From Acidimicrobiaceae bacterium (lineage in GTDB: Bacteria; Actinomycetota; Acidimicrobiia; Acidimicrobiales; RAAP-2): 41,946 bases of DNA. How positions within the stretch are numbered: the stretch's first letter is position 1; each line of letters opens with the position of its first letter. The translations under genes and the position numbers were made by a program. Location of the stretch: NCBI GenBank assembly GCA_003164275.1, contig PLSY01000253.1, positions 22,981-64,926 of the forward strand. The letters are read 5' to 3'. Positions 8,164-15,773 of the stretch are shown here, one piece after another. The notes under the pieces were generated by a model that saw nothing but the letters and a program-made list of their open reading frames with translations, ran no database searches and had not been told where the DNA came from.

Positions 8164-9438
8164 TCACCGCCCCGACTCGAGCCATCCGAGGACCTCCGCA
8201 CGGTGCTCGTCGACGTGTGGCGCCCGCGAGGTGATGCGCCATGGAGAACGGCTGAAGGCCAAAGGGGCACCGGGGTACACGTAGGTGCGATCGAGCTCGT
8301 CATGGCGAACGGGGGTGGGAAAGCCTCGGGCTACGAAGTGCCTGTCAGCCACCGTGTCCTCGGGGTCGTAGACGATCCCGCACACGATGCCTCGCTGTTG
8401 AAACCCTTCGAAACACTCGTAGGCGCCGAGGCTGGAGGCAATGGTTGTCATCGCCGCCCGTCCGGCATTCCAGCACTCCATGGCAACTGGGTCCACCCCG
8501 AGCTCGGTCATCTTGACGCCACCCCGGTCGACAGCGAGCTGGAGCAGCACCCGGTCGGGGAAGTGGTCGGCGAGCCCGAGTTCGTCCAGCCACTGGAGAA
8601 TTGACTGGTAGTCGTCGGCCGACCTGGGCGGGAAGCCAAGGACGACATAGCCCCCGTCGGCTGCTCGGACCTGGCTCTTCGCCGTCGGGGAGACTGATGC
8701 GTGTCGACCGGTCTGGCGTTGGACGGTGTTCTGGGCCACCAACCACTCATAGGAGCCGACCTCGGTCGTCACGTTGAGGGCCGCATGCATATTGACGTCG
8801 ACGTGCTGTCCTCCTCCGGTGGCATCCCGGTGGACGACGGCAACCAGTGCTGCCATGACGGCGTGCACGCTCGAGATATTGGTCGCTTGGTTCCCCCCGC
8901 CCCGCACTGGTGGCAAGGAATGGTCGTCATAGCCGCAGTTCCACACCGGGCCGCCACCGGCCATGAGCGTCAGGTCGGTACACGGCTCATGACTGCGAGC
9001 GCTCGTCTCTCCGAACGGGGAGACCGATACCCAGATCAGCTCGGGTCGGGCCTCCATGATGTCCACCCGGTCGATGCCCCGCTCTCGAAGCGAGCCGGGT
9101 AGTTCGGCTTCGAGAACAAGGTCGGCTTGACCGATGAGGCCAAGCAGGTGCGATAGGTCGCCTTGGGTGTCGAGGTCGAGGGTGATCCCCTTCTTCGACG
9201 TGTTGTAGTTCCACCACCAAAGGCTCCGCTCAGGCCCGGGGTGGTCGTCGAGGAAGGGACCGATGGCCCGGGAGGAGTGACCACCGGACGGCTCGACCAC
9301 CACCACTTCGGCCCCCATGCCAGCGAACATCTTTCCCGCCGCGGCTGCGTTGTCACTGGCCAGCTCGACCACCCTGATCCCGGACAGTGGGCCGGGTGAC
9401 GCCTCGGGGCCCGATGCGCCCCCTTCGGCGCCCGTCAC
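8164..9438 (-). CDS. CaiB/BaiF family CoA-transferase (catalytic subunit-like)
   Basis: Class III CoA-transferase, 424 residues. It opens LSGIRVVELASDNAAAAGKM, followed by GAEVVVVEP, then KKGITLDLDTQGD, typical of formyl-CoA/carnitine CoA-transferases. The nucleophilic Asp that forms the acyl anhydride intermediate is present in PCTDLTLMAGGG. The C-terminal small domain has the ARGFPTPV segment. The GTG start (9438) overlaps the stop of the upstream CoA-transferase as GTGA, strongly implying coupled translation. With a partner that lacks the Asp, it may be one half of a hetero-oligomeric CoA-transferase. The acyl substrate is unknown; the neighbouring formate dehydrogenase is only a weak hint of formyl-CoA chemistry. 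Confidence 0.9.
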   Translation of the reverse strand: MTGAEGGASGPEASPGPLSGIRVVELASDNAAAAGKMFAGMGAEVVVVEPSGGHSSRAIGPFLDDHPGPERSLWWWNYNTSKKGITLDLDTQGDLSHLLGLIGQADLVLEAELPGSLRERGIDRVDIMEARPELIWVSVSPFGETSARSHEPCTDLTLMAGGGPVWNCGYDDHSLPPVRGGGNQATNISSVHAVMAALVAVVHRDATGGGQHVDVNMHAALNVTTEVGSYEWLVAQNTVQRQTGRHASVSPTAKSQVRAADGGYVVLGFPPRSADDYQSILQWLDELGLADHFPDRVLLQLAVDRGGVKMTELGVDPVAMECWNAGRAAMTTIASSLGAYECFEGFQQRGIVCGIVYDPEDTVADRHFVARGFPTPVRHDELDRTYVYPGAPLAFSRSPWRITSRAPHVDEHRAEVLGWLESGR

Positions 9439-10727
9439 AGGACCCCCTCGGTGACAAGGCCGTCGATCTCGCTCCTCGACAGGCCGAGGACCTCGCCCAT
9501 GACATAGTCGTTGTGCTGACCGAGGCGGGGTGCTGACCGCTCGATCGTCCAATCGGTCCGGGACAGGTGCACGGGTAGTCCGTCGACTCGGACGGTTCCC
9601 ATGTCGGGGTGGTCAACGGTCGGCCACAGACCCCAGTCGGCGGTGACCTGGTCGTTGTCGATCCTGTCCTCAGGCCTCGCCACCACAGACGCTGGCACCC
9701 CGGCATCCACCAAGAGGCGAGCGACGGCGAAGCGATCCTCTTTCACCGTCCACTCGCTCACGGCTGCATCCAGTTCGTCCTGGCCACCCAATCGAGCGTC
9801 GAGGGTGGCGAACCCGTCTCGCACCTCCGGTCGAAGTCGTGCTGCCCGACAGAGGGCCATCCAGTCACTGTCGTTGCGACAAGCGATTGCCACCCACTCA
9901 TCTTCACCCCTTGACGGGTAGATGCCGTGCGGGGCCATGGCCGGGTGCTCGCTCCGGTTGGAGTTGACCGAATCCGGTAGGCGACGTGACCGTCGGTTGA
10001 CATCATGGTCGAGGATGTCGGTGCCGGTGAGCGTGGCCGCCGTCTCGCTACACGACATGTCGACCCACTGGCCCTCCCCTGTTCGGTTCCGGTGCACGAT
10101 GGCAGCCAGGACGGCGAGGGCCATGTAGTTCGCCCCCATGTGGTCCATGTACGAGTAGCCCCAGCCGGCGGGCTCGTGACCCGCGAGGGCGCTCGTGGAC
10201 GTCAGGCCAGAGACGGCCTGGACGATCGGACCCCAGGTCCGATACCGGCTGTAGGGCCCGGTGGCGCCAAATCCGCAGTTGGAGACGTAGATCACATCGG
10301 GGCGCAGCCGACATAGCTCGGCATAGGAGAAGCCCATTCGAGCGAACACACCTGCGGAGAAGTTCTCGGTGACCACATCGGAGACAGCGATAAGCGAGCG
10401 CAAGAGGGCCTTGCCCTTTTCCGTCCGGAGGTTGATGGTGGCGCCGAGCTTGCCGACATTGTGGTTGTTGAAACCCCCACCGAGCTCGATGCCACGGCGG
10501 TCGTCGACGTATGGGGGCGCACCTCGGACGATGTCCCAACCACCGTGAGTGCTCGGGTCCTCCACCCGGATCACTTCGGCACCGAACGCCGCCAGGTAAC
10601 GGGTGGCCCCGGCGCCGGCCAGTTGGCCTCCGAGGTCGCACACCCGGATGCCGTCCAACGCTCGAAGCGCATGCTCCCCTACCTCAGCTTCGGCCACTGC
10701 TTCCCCCTGATTCTTCCGTGGCGGCAT
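9435..10727 (-). CDS. CaiB/BaiF family CoA-transferase lacking the catalytic Asp
   Basis: Class III CoA-transferase, 430 residues from ATG 10727. The fold signatures are clear: LDGIRVCDLGGQLAGAGATR, GAEVIRVEDPSTHGG, NLRTEKGKALLRSL, VTENFSAGVFARMGF, and IYVSNCGFGATGPYSRY. Where active enzymes have an F-D-L motif with the nucleophilic Asp, this one reads TWGPIVQAVSGL, so Asp is replaced by Gly. It overlaps the next CoA-transferase by four bases (GTGA). Open reading continues upstream to an ATG at 10892 that sits inside a LexA box, so that start is rejected. ATG 10727 and GTG 10751 are the realistic choices; neither has a strong ribosome site. Its role may be structural or substrate-binding within a heteromer. 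Confidence 0.85.
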   Translation of the reverse strand: MPPRKNQGEAVAEAEVGEHALRALDGIRVCDLGGQLAGAGATRYLAAFGAEVIRVEDPSTHGGWDIVRGAPPYVDDRRGIELGGGFNNHNVGKLGATINLRTEKGKALLRSLIAVSDVVTENFSAGVFARMGFSYAELCRLRPDVIYVSNCGFGATGPYSRYRTWGPIVQAVSGLTSTSALAGHEPAGWGYSYMDHMGANYMALAVLAAIVHRNRTGEGQWVDMSCSETAATLTGTDILDHDVNRRSRRLPDSVNSNRSEHPAMAPHGIYPSRGEDEWVAIACRNDSDWMALCRAARLRPEVRDGFATLDARLGGQDELDAAVSEWTVKEDRFAVARLLVDAGVPASVVARPEDRIDNDQVTADWGLWPTVDHPDMGTVRVDGLPVHLSRTDWTIERSAPRLGQHNDYVMGEVLGLSRSEIDGLVTEGVL

Positions 10728-10875
10728 CGAAGGCTCGTGGCCCGAAACCACACGGTTGCGCGAGCCGAATGCTACTTCCTCTGCATCGGTCCGCACGAGG
10801 CGCTGGCGGTTCGGATCGTCACTCGACCAGAGACTGGATGGCATCCGGGACGGACCGAGGGCCAGAATTTCTCCC

Positions 10876-10904
10876 TGGACATACGAACACATGTTCGATA
10901 CGGT
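10876..10904 (+). promoter_or_regulatory. SOS promoter of the 81-residue gene
   Basis: TGGACA (-35, 10876-10881; 5 of 6 to TTGACA), a 17-base spacer, TACGGT (-10, 10899-10904; TANNNT), then six bases to ATG 10911. Spacing is optimal and the transcript should be leaderless. The LexA box fills the spacer. Confidence 0.75.
10883..10898. promoter_or_regulatory. LexA (SOS) box
   Basis: ACGAACACATGTTCGA matches the actinobacterial LexA consensus TCGAACRYRTGTTYGA at 15 of 16 positions, with an intact GAAC-N4-GTTC core. It lies between the -35 and -10 of the plus-strand promoter, so LexA binding would block RNA polymerase. Confidence 0.88.
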
Positions 10905-10910
10905 CGAGCC

Positions 10911-11156
10911 ATGCTTTACGAAGTCGACGTTGTGATCGTGAAACCCCTGAACGACACCAATCGGCGGTTCCTCGAGGCCGTGCAGCGGTCAGCCAATCGG
11001 GTCGTTCGTTTCGGTGGAAATGATCGCTCGATACACCTCACCGTCGAGGTGGCGGGACTGTGCCGAGAGGATGCCATCCGTTCTGCGGCCCGTGAGGTCG
11101 CCAGGATCTTTCCCTCCACGCAGAACGAAAAATACAGTGAGCCCCGGCCGGCATAG
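10911..11156 (+). CDS. SOS-controlled small protein of unknown function
   Basis: An 81-residue protein starting MLYEVDVVIVKPLNDTN. I do not recognise a family. The pattern alternates: a strand (MLYEVDVVIV), a helix (RRFLEAVQRSANRV), two strands (VRFGG, SIHLTVEVAG), a helix (REDAIRSAAREVARIFP) and a polar tail with TQNEKYSEPRPA. This beta-alpha-beta-beta-alpha order would suit a small ferredoxin-like fold. There is one Cys, no membrane segment and no signal peptide. The gene has a textbook promoter with a LexA box in the spacer and a leaderless start, so induction by DNA damage is the firmest statement about it. A role in repair, mutagenesis or division arrest is inference from regulation only. 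Confidence 0.75.
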   Translation: MLYEVDVVIVKPLNDTNRRFLEAVQRSANRVVRFGGNDRSIHLTVEVAGLCREDAIRSAAREVARIFPSTQNEKYSEPRPA

Positions 11157-11238
11157 GACTTCGATCGAGCTTTTTTGCCGGCGCGTCGAGGGCTGAGATC
11201 TTCGCCAGCGGGCACGGTTCGACCCGATCTGGAGAGAC

Positions 11239-11268
11239 CTGCCATGCCGTCGTGTCCCCGTCTAACAT
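11239..11268 (+). promoter_or_regulatory. Promoter of the 68-residue Cys/His protein
   Basis: CTGCCA (11239-11244, 4 of 6 to TTGACA), an 18-base spacer, TAACAT (11263-11268), then six bases to ATG 11275. It predicts a leaderless mRNA. There is no LexA box. Confidence 0.5.
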
Positions 11269-11274
11269 TTCCCC

Positions 11275-11481
11275 ATGGACGGCCTCGACCTTCAGCGTGG
11301 AGCATCCAAGATCGCGTCCGGACCCTGCTTTCACACCGTCGCCTTCAATGGGTGTGCCATGTCCCACTGCCCCGAAAAGGTTGAGTGGCATGGGCGCTAC
11401 CAAGACGGAACCGGCCGTTGGTTCGACGTCGATGCCTGTGCCGAGCACGCAGGCGGTCTGATTGACAGACTGCGCACCTGA
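11275..11481 (+). CDS. Small Cys/His-rich protein, unknown function
   Basis: A 68-residue protein with Cys18, His20, Cys27, His31, Cys32, Cys55 and His58, spaced as PCFH, GCAMSHC and DVDACAEH. This many ligands in so short a protein suggests one structural zinc site or a redox role. No named family comes to mind. The start is supported by a TAACAT box six bases before ATG. It follows the SOS gene by 118 bases on the same strand and could be read through from it, but it has its own promoter without a LexA box. It converges on the large secreted glycosidase gene. Confidence 0.6.
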   Translation: MDGLDLQRGASKIASGPCFHTVAFNGCAMSHCPEKVEWHGRYQDGTGRWFDVDACAEHAGGLIDRLRT

Positions 11482-11552
11482 ATCGTCTCCGAGTCGAAGG
11501 ACCCTGGACGGCTCGAGTCAGTGGTGGCACACCTGCTCGAAGGTGAGGCCGA

Positions 11553-14500
11553 TCACGACGTCCCTGCCAGCAGAGGGGCAAGTGACGACCCGGAGACCTC
11601 CGCCGGGGTCGCCGTGCCTCGGTAGACCTCGATGGCGTGCAAGAAGGCGGTACCGATCATTCCCGACGGCCAGAACGGTGGGATTCCACCGCCGTAGTAG
11701 CCGCCGAAGTTGACGGTCGACACCGTGATCCTCACTGCCTTCGCATCGATCGCAGAAAAGACCAGCTGCACCTGATGGTGTCGGTACTGGCCAACCACCG
11801 ATGCCACCTTGTCCCAGGCTCCACTCGGCTCTTCGACCGAGAGGCCATAGTTGCGCACGCTTGTCGCCGTGCTACCCACGGACTGCGTGTCAACGATCAC
11901 CCGGTTGACGACAGCCGTGTCCGGCAACGTGACCGTCAGCTGTGGTGTCACGTCGTTGCGCGTCGAACTCCACCCCACCCCGGTCGTCGTGCCAGTCACG
12001 GCTTCTGACGCCTTTCCCGACGAGGATGTGGCCGAGGCCCCGTGGCTGGAAGCCAGGTCGGGCCCGTATGCCTCGGTGGGAAGGACGGACAGTGAGATTC
12101 CCGTCGGAAAGGACAGATAGGCGACCTGATCGGATATGGCCAGGCGGTAAGGGTGGCCCGACGCCACCGAGCGGCGGACGACTAGGCCGTACTCCGAAGT
12201 GATCGTTATCGGGACCGTCCCGCCACCGGGCTTTGTGAACGTGACCGACCCGTTGGTGGACAGTCCATCCGACCAAATAGCGGCAACGTTGGTGGACGAA
12301 GTTGAACCCGGCCCGAAGTTTGCCTCGTACGTCGTAGGGATCCCGGTGTTGCTCAGACCCACAAAGGGACGACCGCCTATCTCGCTGGCGTTGGTCATGG
12401 TGGCGAGCGCGGCCGGTTTAACGTAATCGTCCGTGTTCACTGCCTGGATCAACGAGAACGACGTGCCCTGGTCGAAGTTGCCTTCGCTGAAGAAGTAGTT
12501 CCACACCGGGATACCGAGGACTTTCTGCCAGATCATGGCTCTGGCCACGGCATCAGCCTGGTGCAGATAGTTGTAGTCCCCATCGGACCACCAGCCAACT
12601 TCGGTGAACCACAAGGGCTTTGAGCCGATGAGAGCCTCGAGGCTCTTGATCTGGGCGACCTCTCCCCACTCCTCGAAGGCATCGTTGTTGCCCGGATAGG
12701 GATGGACCGACGCCACGTCGAGCGCCTGGAGCCCTCCGGCATCGACCAGCTGTCGCCACCAGCCCATCGGTATGTTCAGCGACGAGCCACCGACCACCGT
12801 TGAGGTTGTGCCCGGTTCGACCGATTTGACCGCCGCATAGAACGGTTCGAGAACCTTCGATACGTATTGGCCAGCGTCGGCCCAGCCGGTGTTGTTCGGC
12901 TCGTTCCACGGTTCCCAAGTGGTTACCGGGGCACACTGCCCACAGCCAGGGGGTGGGGTGGCGTAATAGGCCACCAGCTTGGCAATGTCACTCTCCCAGA
13001 GGCCGCTGTTGACGAGGGCCGTGGACACAGCATCCCCGCCACTCACCTGGACCCAGTACGTCACATGGTCGGCCAGTGCCTGTGCCGCCACTCGGAAGTC
13101 GTCGTTCGAGGTGTTGGCGAAGGTCATGGCCGACGGCCCGCAGGTGGCCGCTGTCGGCGCCGACGCCGAGCAGGCGGGAAGAATGGAGTTCCAGTCCACC
13201 ACCTGGCTGGACCGGAAGCCGTTCAGTCCGAGTTGCGCGTTGAGCGCGACTCCCCGACTGTCGGCCGGGCCGCCGCCGTCAATCCCCACCGGCAGGGTCG
13301 AAAAGTCCAGTGCGTCTCCCGGCGCCCCGACCGTGTAGGGAAGGCAGGTCGTCCCAAGCCTCGTTGGCGGTGAGGTCGAGGTGTCGAAGAGCGATGCCTG
13401 GACGAGATAGGGACCGGGCTGTTGGTCAGCGATCGGGATCGTCAACGACACATTGTCCAGCCCCTTCGCACTCGTGGGCAGCTCGATGGTCTTGGCGACC
13501 GGCACCGTCTCGGCTGTGAGCGTCTGGTCATTCTCGATCGCGTAGGTCAGCCTCAGATGGGCAGCCTGCGATGTCCACCAAGGATCGAATGAAGCAGACA
13601 CCGAGGGCGTCGTCCCGTCGGCGAAGTAGTTGGCCGTTGCCGTCGACGAGAGCCCCGCGCCCCAGCCGAGCGAGTCGATCGGCACATGGGCACCATTCAA
13701 GTAGGTCTTCAGAGTGGTGAGTGAGATCGAAGAGATGTTGTCGGCCGTGTCGTCGAATGGTGCGCCACCTCGGAAATACAGAGTCGATCCTTCGAGATAG
13801 AGCCCATAGCCAGCCATGGCCAGCTCGTCTCCGATCGTGGTCGAGGTCTGCAGATGGCCGTCGGGCGTAGTCGCTTCGATGGTATTCAGTGGATCGGCCG
13901 AATAGATGGTCCCGTCATCACCCTGGACCGCCTGGGCCGGATAGTAGAACTGCGCACCGGATCCCGTGTGCACGCCGTCACCTTCGATCCGTGAGGATCC
14001 GAAGCGGGACAGGACCTTGCCGGAGGCGTCCAGGGTGGTGACGTACCCGTCGCCGGTGGCCAGCAGGTGCCCATTCGACAGCTGCGTGACGTATCCGCCG
14101 TTGTCGACATAGGGGAACTGACGCGTTATGGCTCCTGTTTGCGAGTTCAACACGTCACTCGAGGACCGGTTCTGATCGATGCTGACGACGAGGGCGAAGG
14201 AAGGACCCGAGCCGATGGCGAACAGTCCGGTGGGATTCCCACCGTGGGGGTCGACCGACCAGAGCAGCTTGCCCGCGGACGAGAACTTGTCCACCGTCTT
14301 GCCGGCGTAACCAGCGATGTAGATGTCCCCATCGGGGGCCACGACCGGCTGGCTGATCTGGTTGCCGCCGACAAGCTGGCCGGGCAGGGCGAATGATCCG
14401 AGGTGAGAGCCGGAGAGCGAATAGGTGACGAGGCTGGCGCCGGTGTTGACGTAGAGCTTGCTCGCAGTGGCCGAGAAGTTGGCCACCCCGGTCGAAGGCG

Positions 14501-14762
14501 TGACCACTGTTCGAATCGGACTGGCCGGGTAGATGGGCTTCGGACCGAGGTTTTCCGCCGGATCGGGAGCGGTGCAGATAGGACTGATCGTGTCCCCTGT
14601 CGGTGCGGCCACGCTGCCTTGGAGATGACCGGACGAACCTGCGCCAGCGGCGCCCGCTCTCGGGGCGAATCCGGCAATCGTAACCGCCACGAGCGAGGCG
14701 ACCGCCAGCACCCGTCCGGCCCTTTCGACATTCGAGCGCCTGACTCTGGGAAGAAGGCGCAT
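11553..14762 (-). CDS. Large secreted multidomain glycosidase
   Basis: A 1069-residue exported protein. An Arg-rich start then AVASLVAVTIAGFAPRAGA gives a Sec signal peptide cleaved near residue 40. Residues about 80-320 carry repeated blades (PDGDIYIAGYAGKTVDKFSSAG, DDGTIYSADPLNTIEATTPDG) typical of an NHL/PQQ-like beta-propeller. A beta-sandwich-like stretch follows. Residues about 490-800 look like a clan GH-A TIM barrel: Glu621 in WEPWNEPNN as acid/base and Glu721 in KPLWFTEVGWW as nucleophile, 100 residues apart as expected. The C-terminus (about 930-1055) resembles an F5/8-type carbohydrate-binding domain (LPDTAVVNRVIVDTQSVG, AKAVRITVSTVNFGG). GTG 14765 directly abuts ATG 14762 as an alternative start. 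The polysaccharide target is unknown. Confidence 0.8.
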   Translation of the reverse strand: MRLLPRVRRSNVERAGRVLAVASLVAVTIAGFAPRAGAAGAGSSGHLQGSVAAPTGDTISPICTAPDPAENLGPKPIYPASPIRTVVTPSTGVANFSATASKLYVNTGASLVTYSLSGSHLGSFALPGQLVGGNQISQPVVAPDGDIYIAGYAGKTVDKFSSAGKLLWSVDPHGGNPTGLFAIGSGPSFALVVSIDQNRSSSDVLNSQTGAITRQFPYVDNGGYVTQLSNGHLLATGDGYVTTLDASGKVLSRFGSSRIEGDGVHTGSGAQFYYPAQAVQGDDGTIYSADPLNTIEATTPDGHLQTSTTIGDELAMAGYGLYLEGSTLYFRGGAPFDDTADNISSISLTTLKTYLNGAHVPIDSLGWGAGLSSTATANYFADGTTPSVSASFDPWWTSQAAHLRLTYAIENDQTLTAETVPVAKTIELPTSAKGLDNVSLTIPIADQQPGPYLVQASLFDTSTSPPTRLGTTCLPYTVGAPGDALDFSTLPVGIDGGGPADSRGVALNAQLGLNGFRSSQVVDWNSILPACSASAPTAATCGPSAMTFANTSNDDFRVAAQALADHVTYWVQVSGGDAVSTALVNSGLWESDIAKLVAYYATPPPGCGQCAPVTTWEPWNEPNNTGWADAGQYVSKVLEPFYAAVKSVEPGTTSTVVGGSSLNIPMGWWRQLVDAGGLQALDVASVHPYPGNNDAFEEWGEVAQIKSLEALIGSKPLWFTEVGWWSDGDYNYLHQADAVARAMIWQKVLGIPVWNYFFSEGNFDQGTSFSLIQAVNTDDYVKPAALATMTNASEIGGRPFVGLSNTGIPTTYEANFGPGSTSSTNVAAIWSDGLSTNGSVTFTKPGGGTVPITITSEYGLVVRRSVASGHPYRLAISDQVAYLSFPTGISLSVLPTEAYGPDLASSHGASATSSSGKASEAVTGTTTGVGWSSTRNDVTPQLTVTLPDTAVVNRVIVDTQSVGSTATSVRNYGLSVEEPSGAWDKVASVVGQYRHHQVQLVFSAIDAKAVRITVSTVNFGGYYGGGIPPFWPSGMIGTAFLHAIEVYRGTATPAEVSGSSLAPLLAGTS

Positions 14763-14765
14763 CAC

Positions 14766-15143
14766 CGCACAAGTGTGGCCGCTAGCGGACAGCCAGGGGG
14801 TTCACCCATCGCTGCGCATCATCGATCGCCTGGGCTGGCGACCGGGAGGGTCCGACTTCTCCGTCCCGGGGCTGGCTCGTGCAGGGCAAACCTCAGGAGA
14901 GGCGGTCAATCGCTCTTCGGGCGATCGGAGATGTCGATGGCGAACCAGACCGTCCTGTCACACTCCATTCAACGCCGCCCAGAGCACATACAGCATGCCA
15001 TGCACCAGGTGCAGCACCTTCGTCAGTAGAGTCCTTGACACATGGTCAACCCCGTTCCTCGCCCGACCGCCATTCAACTTCCACGCACGACAGACAACGC
15101 TCACCGGACTGCTCGGTGAAAGTCCCTGACGGGGTGCCGGGCC
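14766..15143. other. Divergent intergenic region
   Basis: Lies between the secreted glycosidase and the membrane protein. It contains a TGCACC-A-GGTGCA inverted repeat (15001-15013) and a perfect TTGACA (15035-15040) with no convincing -10 at proper spacing. I see no gene or RNA. Confidence 0.4.
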
Positions 15144-15755
15144 GTGCCCTCGGTTCAATCCAGGGCTGAGACGTTGGTCCCAGCCACCTTCTCCGATTTC
15201 TTCGCAGCGTCCGCCGGCGTGGCCGGTGCCCTCATCGGCCTGCTCTTCGTGGCCATCTCCGTGGCTCCAGCTGCGTCGAAGCCGGACCAACGGGTGGACC
15301 TCGACATCAGGGCCGGGGTGGCGTTCTCAGCGCTCACCGATGCCCTCGTCGTCTCCCTGTTCGCCCTCATCCCCGGCATCGACCTGGCGGTGCCGGCCAT
15401 CGTTGTCGCTGCGGCGGGATTCACCTCGTGCGTCGCTCTCGGCATCCTCTTGGTGCGGGCTGAGAGCGCCGACCATCGCAGCCAACTGCGCCTTCTAACT
15501 CTTCAAGCAGCGGCATTCATCTATCAACTCGTCGTCGGAGTCCAGCTCCTCGATCATCCCGGTGAACAGTCCTACGTCCGGACCCTGGCCATCCTCACGA
15601 CTGTTTTCTTCATAGTCGGCATCGCCCGTGCCTGGCAGTTGATCGGTGCGAGAGACACGGGCCTGTTGCGAGCCGTCGCCGAGGTGCTCCGCCAACGGAA
15701 CCCGTCGACGAACGACGAAGCGGTGGCGGGGCCTCCCGCGAACAGATCCACTTAG
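15144..15755 (+). CDS. Predicted five-helix membrane protein
   Basis: A 203-residue integral membrane protein. Hydrophobic segments lie near residues 17-40 (ASAGVAGALIGLLFVAISVA), 58-78, 81-104 (VPAIVVAAAGFTSCVALGIL), 117-135 and 145-168. The N-terminal FSDFFAASAGVAGALIGLLFVAIS block occurs in a widespread family of uncharacterised actinobacterial and proteobacterial membrane proteins. The C-terminal tail after helix five is polar. GTG 15144 is the only good start ahead of the first helix; I see no strong ribosome site. It is not in an operon and converges on the P450 gene with 18 bases between stops. Function unknown. Confidence 0.75.
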   Translation: MPSVQSRAETLVPATFSDFFAASAGVAGALIGLLFVAISVAPAASKPDQRVDLDIRAGVAFSALTDALVVSLFALIPGIDLAVPAIVVAAAGFTSCVALGILLVRAESADHRSQLRLLTLQAAAFIYQLVVGVQLLDHPGEQSYVRTLAILTTVFFIVGIARAWQLIGARDTGLLRAVAEVLRQRNPSTNDEAVAGPPANRST

Positions 15756-15773
15756 ATTCCCGGCAATCCGCGG

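Noticed and set aside
10728..10892. N-terminal extension of the minus-strand CoA-transferase up to ATG 10892
   Set aside because: The ATG lies inside the LexA box and promoter of the divergent gene, and the extra residues do not resemble the family.
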